Assembly (NCBI GenBank): GCA_017993615.1
Contig: JAGOMJ010000008.1
Location: 10,455-62,842 of the forward strand
Length of the DNA stretch: 52,388 bases
Direction of reading: 5' to 3'
Source: Smithella sp.
GTDB lineage: Bacteria; Desulfobacterota; Syntrophia; Syntrophales; Smithellaceae
Shown here: positions 9,374-18,420 of the stretch, in pieces
How the letters are laid out: every line of letters begins with the position of its first letter
How positions within the stretch are numbered: the first letter of the stretch is position 1
Position numbers and translations under genes: made by a program
Notes under the pieces: generated by a model
Seen by the model: the letters and a program-made list of their open reading frames with translations, nothing else
What the model was told of the DNA's origin: nothing
Database searches by the model: none

Positions 9374-10255
9374 ATGTTTAGAGGCGCAATGGTTGCAATT
9401 GTCACCCCATTTAAAAACGACCGAATCGACGAGGAGGCTCTGCGCGACCTCATCGAATTTCAGATTGCCAGCGGCACCGACGCGATCGTCCCCTGCGGGA
9501 CAACCGGCGAATCGGCCACGCTGACCCATGAAGAGCATGATCGCGTCATCGAAATTACGATCGACGCCGTCAAAAAGCGGGTGCCGGTCATCGCCGGAAC
9601 CGGCTCCAACAACACGGCCGAGGCCCTGCGATTGACCAAGCATGCCTGGGAGGCGGGAGCCGACGGCGCGCTGATCGTGGCTCCCTATTATAATCGTCCG
9701 ACGCAGGAGGGGCTTTATCAGCATTTCAAAATCATCGCCGAGAGTGTGCCCATTCCCATCATTCCCTACAACATACCGGGACGCACCGGTGTAAATATGC
9801 TGCCCGGGATGGTGGCGAAACTGGCGCAGATCAAGAATATCGTCGGAATCAAGGAGGCCTCGGGCTCCATCAAACAGATGAGCGACGTGATTAATCTGTG
9901 CGGAAAAGATTTTGCCGTTTTATCCGGGGATGATATATTCACGCTGCCGTTGATGGCCATCGGCGGGGCCGGTGTGATTTCCGTGATTTCGAATGTGGCG
10001 CCGGCGGACATGGCCGGCCTGATCGATGCCTTCCATGCGGGAGATATGGCCCGGGCAAAATCGCTGCATTACAAAATGGCGCCTTTGATCGAAGCCCTGT
10101 TTCTCGAAGTCAACCCGATTCCGGTCAAGGCGGCGCTTGCCCTGATGGGTAAAATCAATGGCGAATACCGATTGCCGCTGTGTAGAATGTCCGAAGGCAA
10201 TTTTGAAACGTTAAAGAAGGTCATGACGGACTACGGATTGATTCCGCCGTCGTGA
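9374..10255 (+). CDS. dapA: 4-hydroxy-tetrahydrodipicolinate synthase
   Basis: DapA condenses pyruvate with aspartate semialdehyde, the first committed step toward diaminopimelate and lysine. It is a class I aldolase-type TIM barrel of 293 residues. GTTGE (42-46), the proton-relay tyrosine in IPYNIPGR (Y132) and the Schiff-base lysine K160 in VGIKEASGS are all present. AAGGAGG at 9359-9365 gives a strong ribosome binding site eight bases before the ATG. dapB follows after 26 bases, so the pair encodes consecutive steps. Confidence 0.96.
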   Translation: MFRGAMVAIVTPFKNDRIDEEALRDLIEFQIASGTDAIVPCGTTGESATLTHEEHDRVIEITIDAVKKRVPVIAGTGSNNTAEALRLTKHAWEAGADGALIVAPYYNRPTQEGLYQHFKIIAESVPIPIIPYNIPGRTGVNMLPGMVAKLAQIKNIVGIKEASGSIKQMSDVINLCGKDFAVLSGDDIFTLPLMAIGGAGVISVISNVAPADMAGLIDAFHAGDMARAKSLHYKMAPLIEALFLEVNPIPVKAALALMGKINGEYRLPLCRMSEGNFETLKKVMTDYGLIPPS

Positions 10256-10281
10256 TGTCATAAAGAAAAGGAGATCAACCT

Positions 10282-11094
10282 ATGGTAAAAGCCGTGGTAA
10301 CCGGGGCTGCCGGAAGAATGGGCGGCAAAATCATCAGTCTGATTTCGACCATGGACAACATCAGGGTGGTCGGCGCCGTAGAGGTGTCCAGACATCCCAT
10401 TATCGGCCACGATATCGGCCAGGGGCTGGGACTGGGGAGAACCGGTATAATGGTTTGCGATACCCTGTCGGACTGTATCGGCCAGGCGGATGTGGTCATT
10501 GATTTTACGGATCACGAATCGTCCATGAAGTATCTCAAGATTGCCAATGAAAGCGACAAGGCTATCGTCATCGGTTCCACGGGCTTTACACCTGCCGAGA
10601 TGGAATCGATCAAAACGCTGACCAAAAAGACCCGTTGCGTGCTGACGCCGAATATGAGTGTGGGCGTCAACGTAATGCTGAAGGTTCTCGAATATTGCGC
10701 GGGCATTCTGAAGGACGATTACGATGTCGAGATTATCGAGGCGCATCATCACCTGAAAAAGGACGCCCCCAGCGGGACGGCCATGCAGATGGCCAGGGTG
10801 ATCGCGGAAAAACTTCAGCGGGACCCGGAGGAATGTTTTGTTTATTCCCGGCACGGCCTGATCGGCGAGAGGACGAAAAAGGAAATCGGCATTCAGACCG
10901 TTCGCGCCGGCGATATCGTGGGAGATCATACGGTGATTTTCGGCGGTGTCGGGGAAAGGCTGGAATTTGTCCACCGGGCGCACAGCCGGGACAACTTTGC
11001 CAAAGGGGCGATCCGGGCGGCGCAGTGGATTGTCAGCCAGAAAAACGGTCTGTATGATATGCAGGATGTTCTGGGATTAAGGACCGGGAAATAA
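10282..11094 (+). CDS. dapB: 4-hydroxy-tetrahydrodipicolinate reductase
   Basis: DapB reduces the DapA product with NAD(P)H to tetrahydrodipicolinate. The Rossmann motif VTGAAGRMG (G8, G11, G14) and the catalytic block HHHLKKDAPSGTA are present, with H155 and K159 in the catalytic positions by alignment to the E. coli enzyme. It has a normal length of 270 residues. AAGGAG lies eight bases before the start. The later pathway genes (dapL or dapD/E/F, lysA) are not in the window. Confidence 0.96.
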   Translation: MVKAVVTGAAGRMGGKIISLISTMDNIRVVGAVEVSRHPIIGHDIGQGLGLGRTGIMVCDTLSDCIGQADVVIDFTDHESSMKYLKIANESDKAIVIGSTGFTPAEMESIKTLTKKTRCVLTPNMSVGVNVMLKVLEYCAGILKDDYDVEIIEAHHHLKKDAPSGTAMQMARVIAEKLQRDPEECFVYSRHGLIGERTKKEIGIQTVRAGDIVGDHTVIFGGVGERLEFVHRAHSRDNFAKGAIRAAQWIVSQKNGLYDMQDVLGLRTGK

Positions 11095-11110
11095 TAAGGA
11101 CGAGCTTTTA

Positions 11111-11608
11111 TTGGACGGTATCATCTGCTATATCGGGATCGGGTCCAATCTCGGCGATGCTTTGGACAATTGCCGGAAAGCTGTCGGGCTGATTTCGCGA
11201 ACGGAGGGGATCAGCCTGGAAAGGGTGTCATCCTTTTATAAGACGGAACCGGTTGGGATTCAATCCCAGGATGATTTTGTCAATGCGGTTATTGAAATTA
11301 AGACAACGCTCGGGGCTGTCGATCTGTTGCAGAAGCTGCAAGACGTGGAAAACACTATGGGCCGAACCCGGGCGGTGAAAGGCGGACCGCGGACGATTGA
11401 TCTCGATCTTCTTTTTTACGGGCAGCAGGTGATCAACGCGAAGGGGCTGGTAGTCCCGCATCCCGAAGCCCACAAACGACGGTTTGTTCTGGAGCCGCTT
11501 TGCGACATCGCCTCGTATTTCATTCACCCGTCATTCGGCGTGTCCATCCGGGGATTGCAAAATCGGCTGACGGATGATAAAAAAGTGGAAAAATTGATGG
11601 AAAAATAA
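11111..11608 (+). CDS. folK: HPPK, 2-amino-4-hydroxy-6-hydroxymethyldihydropteridine pyrophosphokinase (TTG start)
   Basis: FolK transfers pyrophosphate from ATP to the hydroxymethyl pterin in folate synthesis. Motifs GIGSNLGD near the N-terminus, GGPRTIDLDLLFYG with the two magnesium-binding aspartates, and PHPEAHKRRFVLEPL are all typical. At 165 residues the length is normal. The only sensible start is TTG at 11111, with AAGGA ten bases upstream just after the dapB stop. folP and folB are not adjacent. Placement after dapB suggests read-through from the arg-dap operon. Confidence 0.94.
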   Translation: MDGIICYIGIGSNLGDALDNCRKAVGLISRTEGISLERVSSFYKTEPVGIQSQDDFVNAVIEIKTTLGAVDLLQKLQDVENTMGRTRAVKGGPRTIDLDLLFYGQQVINAKGLVVPHPEAHKRRFVLEPLCDIASYFIHPSFGVSIRGLQNRLTDDKKVEKLMEK

Positions 11609-11627
11609 CGATGAAGGTGGTTTTATA

Positions 11628-11879
11628 TTGATCAGATTACTGATATCCATAGCGGTCATTTACATACTGTATAAAATTTTAAAAACATTCCGGCAAATGA
11701 AAGCGGAAAAAAGCGAGAGCAGGACCCGGTCGTCGGCCGGAGAAGATCTGGTGGAAGATCCGGTGTGCCATACATATGTTCCGTTGAGTCAGGCTTACAA
11801 AAAGGACATCGACGGCAAGTCCTATTATTTTTGCAGCAAAGATTGCAGCGATAAATTTCCATTGGAAAAAAATACATAA
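11628..11879 (+). CDS. Small membrane-anchored YHS-type protein (PP0621-like)
   Basis: This 83-residue protein has one N-terminal membrane segment (about residues 2-20), a short charged linker and a C-terminal metal-binding-type module. The module contains DPVCHTYVP and YYFCSKDCSDKF, the spacing of YHS/TRASH-like cysteine motifs, with Cys near 45, 65 and 69. It resembles the PP0621 family of small envelope proteins, whose function is unknown. The start is TTG with GAAGGTGG upstream. It lies between folK and the aldolase gene with short gaps, so it is probably in the same transcript. Metal binding is inferred from the cysteine pattern only. Confidence 0.8.
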   Translation: MIRLLISIAVIYILYKILKTFRQMKAEKSESRTRSSAGEDLVEDPVCHTYVPLSQAYKKDIDGKSYYFCSKDCSDKFPLEKNT

Positions 11880-11894
11880 TGCAAGGAGCTTTTT

Positions 11895-12542
11895 ATGAAG
11901 TTTTTTATCGACACCGCCAATATCGATGAAATCAAACAGGGGATTGCCCTAGGGATGGTTGACGGCGTGACGACCAATCCGTCCCTGATCGCCAAGGAGA
12001 AGAAAGGGTTTGATGTCGTTGTGAAGGAAATTCTTAAAAATGTCCAGGGTCCGGTCAGCCTGGAAGTGGTCAGTCATGAGGCGAAGGAGATGTTTGCCGA
12101 AGGAAAAAAACTGGCGCGCCTCGGCAGCAACGTTGTGATCAAGGTTCCTCTGTCGACGGAAGGCTTGAAGGCGACAAAAATGTTTGCCGATGCCGGTATC
12201 GACGTCAATCAGACGCTGATCTTTTCTCCCCTGCAGGCGCTGATGGCGGCCAAGGCCGGGGCCCGGTATGTCAGTCCCTTTGTCGGCAGGCTGGATGATA
12301 TCGCGCATGACGGCATGGAACTGGTGGAACAGATCATCACCATCTTTGAAAATTATTGCTATGAGACGGAAGTGATTGTGGCCAGTATCCGCCATCCCCG
12401 GCATGTTCTGGATGCCGCATTGATGGGCGCGGATATCGCCACGATTCCCTTTAAGGTTATCGCCCAACTGGTTCAGCATCCGCTCACGGAGAAAGGCATC
12501 GAGACGTTTTTAAACGATTGGAAGAAGGTTCCAAAGAAATAA
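11895..12542 (+). CDS. fsa: Transaldolase/fructose-6-phosphate aldolase (small TalC/FSA type)
   Basis: This is a 215-residue class I aldolase of the small transaldolase group. The start [13 protein letters not shown], the motif [12 protein letters not shown] and the Schiff-base lysine K83 in [11 protein letters not shown] are characteristic. Members act either as true transaldolases in the non-oxidative pentose phosphate pathway or as fructose-6-phosphate aldolases; residue-level assignment is not possible from what I can see. In an organism without another transaldolase the former is more likely. AAGGAG lies seven bases before the ATG. Confidence 0.93.
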   Translation: MKFFIDTANIDEIKQGIALGMVDGVTTNPSLIAKEKKGFDVVVKEILKNVQGPVSLEVVSHEAKEMFAEGKKLARLGSNVVIKVPLSTEGLKATKMFADAGIDVNQTLIFSPLQALMAAKAGARYVSPFVGRLDDIAHDGMELVEQIITIFENYCYETEVIVASIRHPRHVLDAALMGADIATIPFKVIAQLVQHPLTEKGIETFLNDWKKVPKK

Positions 12543-12579
12543 GCAAACGGTTGATGCGATTTATGGACAAGGCATTCCA

Positions 12580-13137
12580 ATGATATCGAGACGGGATACA
12601 TTCAATCTGCCCAACACAATCACCCTGCTGAGGATCGGCGTCGTGCCTTTTCTTTTTATTCTGCTTTCGGATCCGGGGAAATCCTGGAGTCTGATCATCG
12701 CGGGATTGTTTGTGGTGGCCTCCATTACGGATTTTTTCGACGGTTATATCGCCCGAAAATACCAGATGATCACAACCATGGGAAAATTTCTGGACCCCAT
12801 TGCCGACAAAATCATCGTCAATTCGGCGATGATCCTGCTGATTCCCATCGGACGCATACCGGCATGGATCGTTGCCATCACGATCATCCGCGATCTGATG
12901 GTGGACGTGATCAGGAGTATTGCGTCTTCGGAAGGAATTTATATTCAGGCCAGCCGGCTGGGAAAGCAGAAAACCGTCGCGCAGATCATCGCCGTGACGG
13001 CGTTGATCATTCATTATCCTTTTTTGGGTTTCAACACCCACGTTGTCGGGACCGTCGTCCTTTATGTTGCGTTTATTTTCACGATTTATTCCGGGATTGA
13101 TTATCTCGTGAAATTGTTTCAAAGCATTGAACAATAA
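12580..13137 (+). CDS. pgsA: CDP-diacylglycerol--glycerol-3-phosphate 3-phosphatidyltransferase
   Basis: PgsA makes phosphatidylglycerol phosphate, the precursor of phosphatidylglycerol and cardiolipin, in the inner membrane. The full CDP-alcohol phosphatidyltransferase motif is present: D51-x2-D54-G55-x2-A58-R59-x8-G68-x3-D72-x3-D76. Several hydrophobic segments flank it. The N-terminal NLPNTITLLRI is typical of PgsA rather than of phosphatidylserine synthase. At 185 residues it has normal length. It is the last gene of the run that began with the arg cluster and is followed by a tRNA promoter. Confidence 0.92.
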   Translation: MISRRDTFNLPNTITLLRIGVVPFLFILLSDPGKSWSLIIAGLFVVASITDFFDGYIARKYQMITTMGKFLDPIADKIIVNSAMILLIPIGRIPAWIVAITIIRDLMVDVIRSIASSEGIYIQASRLGKQKTVAQIIAVTALIIHYPFLGFNTHVVGTVVLYVAFIFTIYSGIDYLVKLFQSIEQ

Positions 13138-13228
13138 GGATTGCCCACCGGATTTTTCAACCGCCGTCTTCACCATCGCCTCGGAAGAAGCGTCGTGCAT
13201 TTTTTTATGAATAAAATATTAATTTTTA

Positions 13229-13256
13229 TTGACAAGAAGCAGCGATTTGTTATAGT
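13229..13256 (+). promoter_or_regulatory. Sigma-70-type promoter for the tRNA pair
   Basis: The -35 box TTGACA (13229-13234) and -10 box TATAGT (13251-13256) are separated by 16 bases. The expected start of transcription is near 13263, about 12 bases before tRNA-Gly. The preceding stretch is very AT-rich, like an UP element, as expected for a strong stable-RNA promoter. Confidence 0.75.
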
Positions 13257-13274
13257 CAACGCCGTTTTAAGTGA

Positions 13275-13349
13275 GCGGGCGTAACTCAGCGGTAGAGTGC
13301 TACCTTGCCAAGGTAGACGTCGACGGTTCAAATCCGTTCGCCCGCTCCA
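13275..13349 (+). tRNA. tRNA-Gly (GCC anticodon)
   Basis: The acceptor stem GCGGGCG (13275-13281) pairs with CGCCCGC (13339-13345), with discriminator T and an encoded CCA. The anticodon stem CTACC/GGTAG encloses loop TTGCCAA with anticodon GCC at 13307-13309. The T-arm contains GGTTCAAATCC. The U discriminator is normal for tRNA-Gly. Confidence 0.96.
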
Positions 13350-13361
13350 TTTTATTTTTAA

Positions 13362-13437
13362 GGCGGCATAGCCAAGTGGCTAAGGCAGCGGTCTGCAAAA
13401 CCGTTATTCCCCGGTTCAAGTCCGGGTGCCGCCTCCA
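13362..13437 (+). tRNA. tRNA-Cys (GCA anticodon)
   Basis: The acceptor stem GGCGGCA (13362-13368) pairs with TGCCGCC (13427-13433), discriminator T, encoded CCA at 13435-13437. The anticodon loop CTGCAAA holds GCA at 13395-13397 and the T-arm has GGTTCAAGTCC. The U73 discriminator is an identity element of tRNA-Cys. It is only 12 bases from tRNA-Gly, so both are processed from one transcript. Confidence 0.96.
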
Positions 13438-13445
13438 GGAAAATT

Positions 13446-13489
13446 CAGGAGTTTACTTTTTTTAAAAAAAGTGACTCCTTTTTATTTTT
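13446..13489 (+). terminator. Rho-independent terminator after the tRNA pair
   Basis: AGGAGT (13447-13452) pairs with ACTCCT (13474-13479), the inner part adds ACTTTTTTT against AAAAAAAGT, and a T-rich run follows (13479-13489). It closes the tRNA transcript. Confidence 0.85.
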
Positions 13490-13596
13490 ATAAGTTATAT
13501 CCGATATTTAATCATTCATGTTCTGTTTAAAAAACGGTTAAATTATGGTTTTTTAGCCATGAAATATTCAAGTATTACTTAAATACGGATTGGTTA

Positions 13597-13625
13597 TTGA
13601 CTAATAGTTCAAGTAGTGGTATAAT
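13597..13625 (+). promoter_or_regulatory. Near-consensus sigma-70 promoter of the carD gene
   Basis: TTGACT (13597-13602) and a perfect TATAAT (13620-13625) are separated by 17 bases. Transcription should start near 13632. This places the ATG at 13637 almost at the 5' end of the mRNA and makes ATG 13661 the likelier start for carD. Confidence 0.85.
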
Positions 13626-13660
13626 AACCCTCTGATATGGAAAGGCAGGCAAAAAATAAA

Positions 13661-14146
13661 ATGTTTAAAGTAGGCGATTTGGCGGTATATCCAGCACATG
13701 GTGTTGGAGTCATTGAAGCCATTGAAAATAAAGAAGTAATGGGCAAAAAACAGTCTTTTTACGTGATGAAGATCATGGGGAACGGCATGAAAATCATGAT
13801 TCCCACGATGAGCGTCAAGGCCGTCGGCTTGCGGGAAATCATCATGGAAAAGGAAATACCCAAGGTGTACGAAATTCTTCGCAACAAAGATGTCACCATC
13901 GATAAGCAGACCTGGAACAAACGTTACCGCGAATATCTTGAGCGAATCAAGACGGGTTCGGTATTTGAAATTGCGGGGGTTCTGCGCGATTTGTTTATTT
14001 TAAAAAGCGATAAAAATCTTTCCTTCGGCGAACGAAAGATGATGGATACAGCCAAAAATCTTCTGGTCAAAGAAATATCCGTGGCCACCAACGCGCAGGA
14101 ATCTGAAGTCGAGCATAATCTGCAGAAGATTTTTACCGTTCAGTAG
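13661..14146 (+). CDS. carD: CarD/CdnL-family RNA polymerase-binding regulator
   Basis: CarD-type proteins bind the RNA polymerase beta subunit and stabilise open promoter complexes. The N-terminal Tudor-like RNA polymerase-interaction domain begins MFKVGDLAVYPAHGVGVIE, and the alpha-helical C-terminal domain covers about residues 65-161. I choose ATG 13661 (161 residues) because the promoter places transcription start near 13632, leaving only about five bases before the ATG at 13637. AGGCAGG at about 13643 is a weak binding site for 13661. It stands between the tRNA terminator and a PIN/TRAM gene, ahead of ispDF; carD next to isoprenoid genes is a recurrent arrangement. Confidence 0.93.
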   Translation: MFKVGDLAVYPAHGVGVIEAIENKEVMGKKQSFYVMKIMGNGMKIMIPTMSVKAVGLREIIMEKEIPKVYEILRNKDVTIDKQTWNKRYREYLERIKTGSVFEIAGVLRDLFILKSDKNLSFGERKMMDTAKNLLVKEISVATNAQESEVEHNLQKIFTVQ

Positions 14147-14316
14147 AAAATCATCTTCATAGTCAATCAGGCTCTTTGAAAATTGAAAAAAGACAGGTTA
14201 CTTTCTTTTTTTAGGGATACCGTCATTTTTCCTCCGTCCTTATATTATTTTTTAAATAAATTTTTTATAAACAAATTTTTTTAACATTCATGATTCACAG
14301 AAAGGAGGTGAAACGG

Positions 14317-15309
14317 TTGATTATCAGAATTATATTAATAATGGCATGTTCCATCAGCGGTTATGCCATCGCCTTTTATACGTCTTCCGATTCTTTTCTG
14401 ATCCTTAAATCCATTGCCGGCTTTATTATCGGATTAACGATTGCCTTGACTGTCATAAAAATAGAACAGCACATTCGTCAATTATCTCTCAAAATTATCA
14501 TCGGCGGCGTCGCGGGCATGATTGTCGGACTCCTGATTGCATTAATATTTAGTTTCGGATTAAATTTTGTAAGTAAAATCAGGGAGAATCAGCAGGCCCT
14601 TCCCTGGATTTATCTGCTGATTACAGGAATATTCAGTTATCTGGGCCTCACCCTGGGTTCGAAAAAAATCGAAGAATTCAGCTTTGGCGGCATCGATTCC
14701 AAAACCGCCCACGATCACCGTATTCTGGATACCAGTGTCATCATTGAAGGACGCATTGCCGATATCTGCGACAGCGGATTCATCGAAGGAGAATTGATCG
14801 TTCCCCGATTCGTTTTGAATGAACTGCAGCAGGTGGCGGATTCGTCCGATTCGATGAAACGTCTGCGGGGAAGGCGCGGGCTGGATGTCCTCAATCATCT
14901 GCAGAAAAGTGCCAACGTCAACATCGAGATTGTCGATCAGGATTTTCCCAAGATCAAAGGCGTGGACGGAAAACTGGTCGCTCTGGCCAAACAGCTCAAC
15001 GCCAAGCTTGTGACCAATGATTATAATCTCAATAAGGTGGCCGAACTTCAGGGCATCAGAGTGTTAAACATCAATGAACTGGCCAACGCGATGAAGCCGG
15101 TGGTGCTCCCCGGCGAACAGATGACCGTGAAAATCGTGCGAGAGGGAAAGGAAGCCGGCCAGGGCGTTGCCTATCTGGATGACGGAACCATGATTATTGT
15201 GGACAACGCTCAGAAAATGCTTAATATGAATGTCCGGGTGGTTGTGACCAGTGTTCTGCAGACCACTGCGGGAAGAATGATTTTTTCAGAACTCAAGGAA
15301 GTGGCTTAA
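14317..15309 (+). CDS. Membrane-anchored PIN/TRAM-domain protein (YacL-like), TTG start
   Basis: The protein has about four membrane segments in residues 1-115, a PIN nuclease-like domain at about 133-260 and a TRAM RNA-binding domain at about 265-325. PIN acidic residues are visible as D138 ([11 protein letters not shown]), E169, D217 and D235 (TNDYNL). This matches the YacL family of bacilli, a predicted membrane-bound ribonuclease; the substrate is unknown. The frame is open from ATG 14290, but AAAGGAGGTG (14301-14310), a near-perfect anti-ribosomal match, lies seven bases before TTG 14317, so the TTG start (330 residues) is strongly favoured. The 170 bases before it are very AT-rich with no other gene. 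Confidence 0.9.
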   Translation: MIIRIILIMACSISGYAIAFYTSSDSFLILKSIAGFIIGLTIALTVIKIEQHIRQLSLKIIIGGVAGMIVGLLIALIFSFGLNFVSKIRENQQALPWIYLLITGIFSYLGLTLGSKKIEEFSFGGIDSKTAHDHRILDTSVIIEGRIADICDSGFIEGELIVPRFVLNELQQVADSSDSMKRLRGRRGLDVLNHLQKSANVNIEIVDQDFPKIKGVDGKLVALAKQLNAKLVTNDYNLNKVAELQGIRVLNINELANAMKPVVLPGEQMTVKIVREGKEAGQGVAYLDDGTMIIVDNAQKMLNMNVRVVVTSVLQTTAGRMIFSELKEVA

Positions 15310-15334
15310 GCCGAATGCGTCATCGGTTTTTTTA

Positions 15335-15364
15335 AAACCCGGGATCAATCTCCCGGGTTTTTTT
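15335..15364 (+). terminator. Rho-independent terminator after the PIN/TRAM gene
   Basis: A perfect 10-bp stem AAACCCGGGA (15335-15344)/TCCCGGGTTT (15351-15360) with a six-base loop is followed by four more T. It separates carD/PIN-TRAM transcription from ispDF. Confidence 0.9.
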
Positions 15365-15428
15365 ATCGCTATTCCATTTTGATAATAAAAATGCTATCAG
15401 CTTCATGAAAAATAACGGGGAACAATCC

Positions 15429-16619
15429 ATGAAAACGGTGCTCATCATTCCTGCCGGCGGGGCAGGGCAACGATTTAAATCCCACGTCGCCAAGCAGTAT
15501 CTGCTGCTGGATGCGCTGCCCGTACTGGTTCATACGCTGAAGGTTTTTCAGGACTCTCCGGTTGTTGACGAAATCATCCTGGTGTTGCCGCAAGACGATG
15601 TGGTGCATGTCCGCCAGGACCTGATTGAAAAATACGGCATGAGCAAAGTGGTTGCCGTTGTTGCCGGAGGCCGGGAAAGACAGGATTCCGTCAAAAACGG
15701 CCTTGACGCGATCCAGGGGAATGCCGGGCTGATCATTGTCCATGACGCGGTGCGTCCCTTTGTGACGGATCAAATGATCGGCAGGGTGGTGGCTGCCGCC
15801 AGGGCCTGCGGAGCGGCGGTGACCGGCGTGCAGGTCAAGGACACCGTTAAGGCAACAAAAGACGATCACATGATCCAATCCACGGTGCCAAGGGAAAATC
15901 TGTGGCTGACGCAGACCCCGCAGGCGTTTCGCTTCGATATATTGAAAGACGCTTACCGGAGAGCCTATGAGGAAAATTTTTACGGGACGGATGATGCGGC
16001 GTTGGTGGAGAGGACCGGCAAAGAGGTCAAAATGGTCGAAGGTTCCTATGACAATATAAAAATCACTACCAGGGAGGATATGCTGGTTGCGGAGGCATTC
16101 ATGAAAAAGCGAAACACCGCCGGCATCCGGAGCGGCTTCGGTTATGACAGCCACCGGTTTACAGAAGGCAGAAAACTCGTTCTGGGCGGTGTGGAAATTC
16201 CCTGCGACAGAGGACTCGAAGGCCATTCGGATGCCGATGCCCTGATCCACGCAATCTGCGATGCCCTGCTGGGCGCCGCAGGCGCAGGAGACATCGGCAG
16301 GCATTTTCCCGACACCGATCCGCAGTACAAAGATATCTCCAGCATGATTTTGCTGAAAAACGTCAAAAAAATTTTGGACGGGAAAGGCTTCCGTATTCAG
16401 AATATCGACACCACGGTTATCCTGGAAGTTCCCAGACTGGCGCCCTATGCGGATGCGATTGTCGCCAATATCGCCAGTGTTCTGAACATTTCGGAAGAAT
16501 GCGTGAATATCAAAGCGAAAACGAACGAAGGCATGGGCTTTACCGGGCGCAGAGAAGGCGTGGCGGTGTTTGCCGTTGCTTCGCTGGCAGAAAGGATGAG
16601 AAATAGTGCGAAAACCTAG
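15429..16619 (+). CDS. ispDF: Bifunctional IspD/IspF (MEP cytidylyltransferase / MECDP synthase)
   Basis: This fusion carries two steps of the non-mevalonate isoprenoid pathway. IspD covers about residues 1-228 ([29 protein letters not shown]). IspF covers about 232-390 with zinc ligands D240, H242 (GYDSH) and H274, plus [21 protein letters not shown] 15429 is preferred over 15405 because GGGGAA (15417-15422) lies six bases upstream, giving 396 residues. The fused form is known from alpha- and epsilonproteobacteria and some deltaproteobacteria; the enzymes for the intermediate step (IspE) are not here. The 3' end overlaps gltX by 14 bases. Confidence 0.95.
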   Translation: MKTVLIIPAGGAGQRFKSHVAKQYLLLDALPVLVHTLKVFQDSPVVDEIILVLPQDDVVHVRQDLIEKYGMSKVVAVVAGGRERQDSVKNGLDAIQGNAGLIIVHDAVRPFVTDQMIGRVVAAARACGAAVTGVQVKDTVKATKDDHMIQSTVPRENLWLTQTPQAFRFDILKDAYRRAYEENFYGTDDAALVERTGKEVKMVEGSYDNIKITTREDMLVAEAFMKKRNTAGIRSGFGYDSHRFTEGRKLVLGGVEIPCDRGLEGHSDADALIHAICDALLGAAGAGDIGRHFPDTDPQYKDISSMILLKNVKKILDGKGFRIQNIDTTVILEVPRLAPYADAIVANIASVLNISEECVNIKAKTNEGMGFTGRREGVAVFAVASLAERMRNSAKT

Positions 16620-18042
16620 GGTCAGATTTGCGCCTTCTCCGACGGGAGAGCTTCATGTCGGCAACGCGCGGACGGCATTATTCAACTGGATGTTTGCCAG
16701 GCATCACGGCGGTTCATTCGTCCTGCGCATAGAAGACACCGATGCATCGCGCAGCGCGCTTTCGTATCAAACCAATCTGTACGATGATTTGAAATGGCTG
16801 GGTCTCGATTGGGATGAGGGACCGGAAAAGGGAGGACATTTCGGGCCTTACCGGCAGAGCGAACGCGTCGCAGTTTACAGAGAATTCCTGCAGAAATTAA
16901 TGAAAGCCGGCGCGGTTTATCCCTGCTATTGCACCGAAGAGGAGCTGGAGGAAGAACGCCAGACGCTGATTTTAAGCAAACGTATGCCGCGATATATGGG
17001 CAAGTGCCGCAATTTGTCGCCGGAAGAAAGAAACCGCAAGGAAAAAGAAGGAAGAAAACCTTCGTATCGCTTTAAGGTTCAGTCACAAATTATTGAATTT
17101 GAAGACTTAATACGCGGCAATGTTAAATTCAATGCGGAGGATATGGGGGATTTCATTATTGTGCGTTCCAACGGGATGCCGGCCTATAATTTCGCCTGCG
17201 TAATCGATGATCATCTGATGGATATGACACATGTTATCCGGGGCGAGGATCATCTTTCCAATACGGCTTTGCAGATCATGCTCTATCGGGCTTTCGGATT
17301 TGATTCCCCGGTATTTGCTCACCATTCTTTAATTCTGGGCAGGGATCGGACCAAGCTGAGCAAACGGCACGGTTCGGTTTCGATCGGAGAATTCCGCAGG
17401 CAGGGCATATTGCCGGAGGCGATGATCAACTATCTGGGGCTTCTGGGAAGTTCATTCACCGGCGCCCGGGAAGTCTTATCCCGTGACGATATGATCCAAG
17501 ACTTCTCGCTGGAACGAGCCTCCCGAAGCGGCGCTGTTTTCGATGAAGAAAAGCTCCACTGGCTCAATGCGATTTACATCCGAAACACAAGAACCGACGA
17601 TCTGGTGGAGAGGCTGAAACCGTTTCTTGACGAACCGGCGTATCAAAACGAAATGCAAAACCCGGAATGGTTCCGAAAGGCTGTGGAACTGGTGAAAACG
17701 GATTTGACAACCCTTGCAGACCTGAAAAATCACATCAGCATTTTTTTTGACAGTCAATACAGGATTTCCGCAGAGGCCAAAGACCTGCTGGATCAGGAAC
17801 CCGCCCGGAAAGTGGTCGAGGCATTTGCCTCATATCTTGAAAAACAGGATGCCGGAAATCAAAATCTTTATGCAGAGGCCGTCCGATTTGCCAGGGAGGC
17901 AACCGGGGCAAAGGGCAGGGCGTTGTTCATGCCGGTGCGCGCAGCATTAACAGGTTTGCTTCACGGGCCGGAGCTGGATAAAATTTTCGATGTGCTGGGG
18001 CGGAACGCGGCTTTAAGACGGCTGAAGTATTTCGAGCGCTAG
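16606..18042 (+). CDS. gltX: Glutamyl-tRNA synthetase (GTG start)
   Basis: GltX charges tRNA-Glu (and possibly tRNA-Gln if the organism uses GatCAB) in the cytoplasm. It is a class I synthetase of 478 residues. The HIGH-type motif is HVGN at 17-20 in [11 protein letters not shown] and the KMSKS-type motif is KLSKR at 250-254. A zinc-knuckle pattern C107-x-C109...Y130-x3-C134 is intact. The start is GTG inside the end of ispDF, preceded by AAGGATGAG. Its stop codon overlaps the stop of the convergent DUF2784 gene in a shared CTAG. Confidence 0.95.
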   Translation: MRKPRVRFAPSPTGELHVGNARTALFNWMFARHHGGSFVLRIEDTDASRSALSYQTNLYDDLKWLGLDWDEGPEKGGHFGPYRQSERVAVYREFLQKLMKAGAVYPCYCTEEELEEERQTLILSKRMPRYMGKCRNLSPEERNRKEKEGRKPSYRFKVQSQIIEFEDLIRGNVKFNAEDMGDFIIVRSNGMPAYNFACVIDDHLMDMTHVIRGEDHLSNTALQIMLYRAFGFDSPVFAHHSLILGRDRTKLSKRHGSVSIGEFRRQGILPEAMINYLGLLGSSFTGAREVLSRDDMIQDFSLERASRSGAVFDEEKLHWLNAIYIRNTRTDDLVERLKPFLDEPAYQNEMQNPEWFRKAVELVKTDLTTLADLKNHISIFFDSQYRISAEAKDLLDQEPARKVVEAFASYLEKQDAGNQNLYAEAVRFAREATGAKGRALFMPVRAALTGLLHGPELDKIFDVLGRNAALRRLKYFER

Positions 18043-18404
18043 CGGCGAGCGCGGTTCTTTTTAAAAGCGATAAAATAAAAAATCAGATTGATGACAATTA
18101 CCACTGCACCGAGACCTTTCTGAATGGACGGTGTCAGATTTTCCGGATAGATCAAAGACAGCAGGTACCGGGCGATAAAATCACCGCCGTAAACCGATTC
18201 GCCGGCAAGCGTTCGCAGGTGATTTTCCAGCGGCGTCAGCGGACAGATCCAGCCGAAAATTTCCACGACAGCCCCCCAGAGTGCCGCGGGGAGATGCACC
18301 CATGCGAAGGACGGTTTCCGGATGACGAGCAGACCGCCGAATACAACAAAAAGAATAAACAGAAAATGAGCCGCAACAAGGATATCTGCCAGAATATGAT
18401 ACAC
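18039..18404 (-). CDS. DUF2784 membrane protein
   Basis: This is a small integral membrane protein of about 121 residues with three to four hydrophobic segments. The family signature is clear: YHILADILVAAHF at the start, then WVHLPAALWG and GWICPLTPLEN, then GGDFIARYLL. The function is unknown. I choose GTG at 18404 because GAGGAA lies about six bases upstream on this strand; an ATG at 18431 would add nine residues and overlap the preceding gene by 11 bases. It ends in the same CTAG as gltX. Confidence 0.85.
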   Translation of the reverse strand: MYHILADILVAAHFLFILFVVFGGLLVIRKPSFAWVHLPAALWGAVVEIFGWICPLTPLENHLRTLAGESVYGGDFIARYLLSLIYPENLTPSIQKGLGAVVIVINLIFYFIAFKKNRARR

Positions 18405-18420
18405 GGGATTCCTCGAAAGA

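Noticed and set aside
12563..12583. Six-codon frame whose TGA overlaps the pgsA ATG
   Set aside because: Could be a translational coupling device, but frames this short occur easily by chance.
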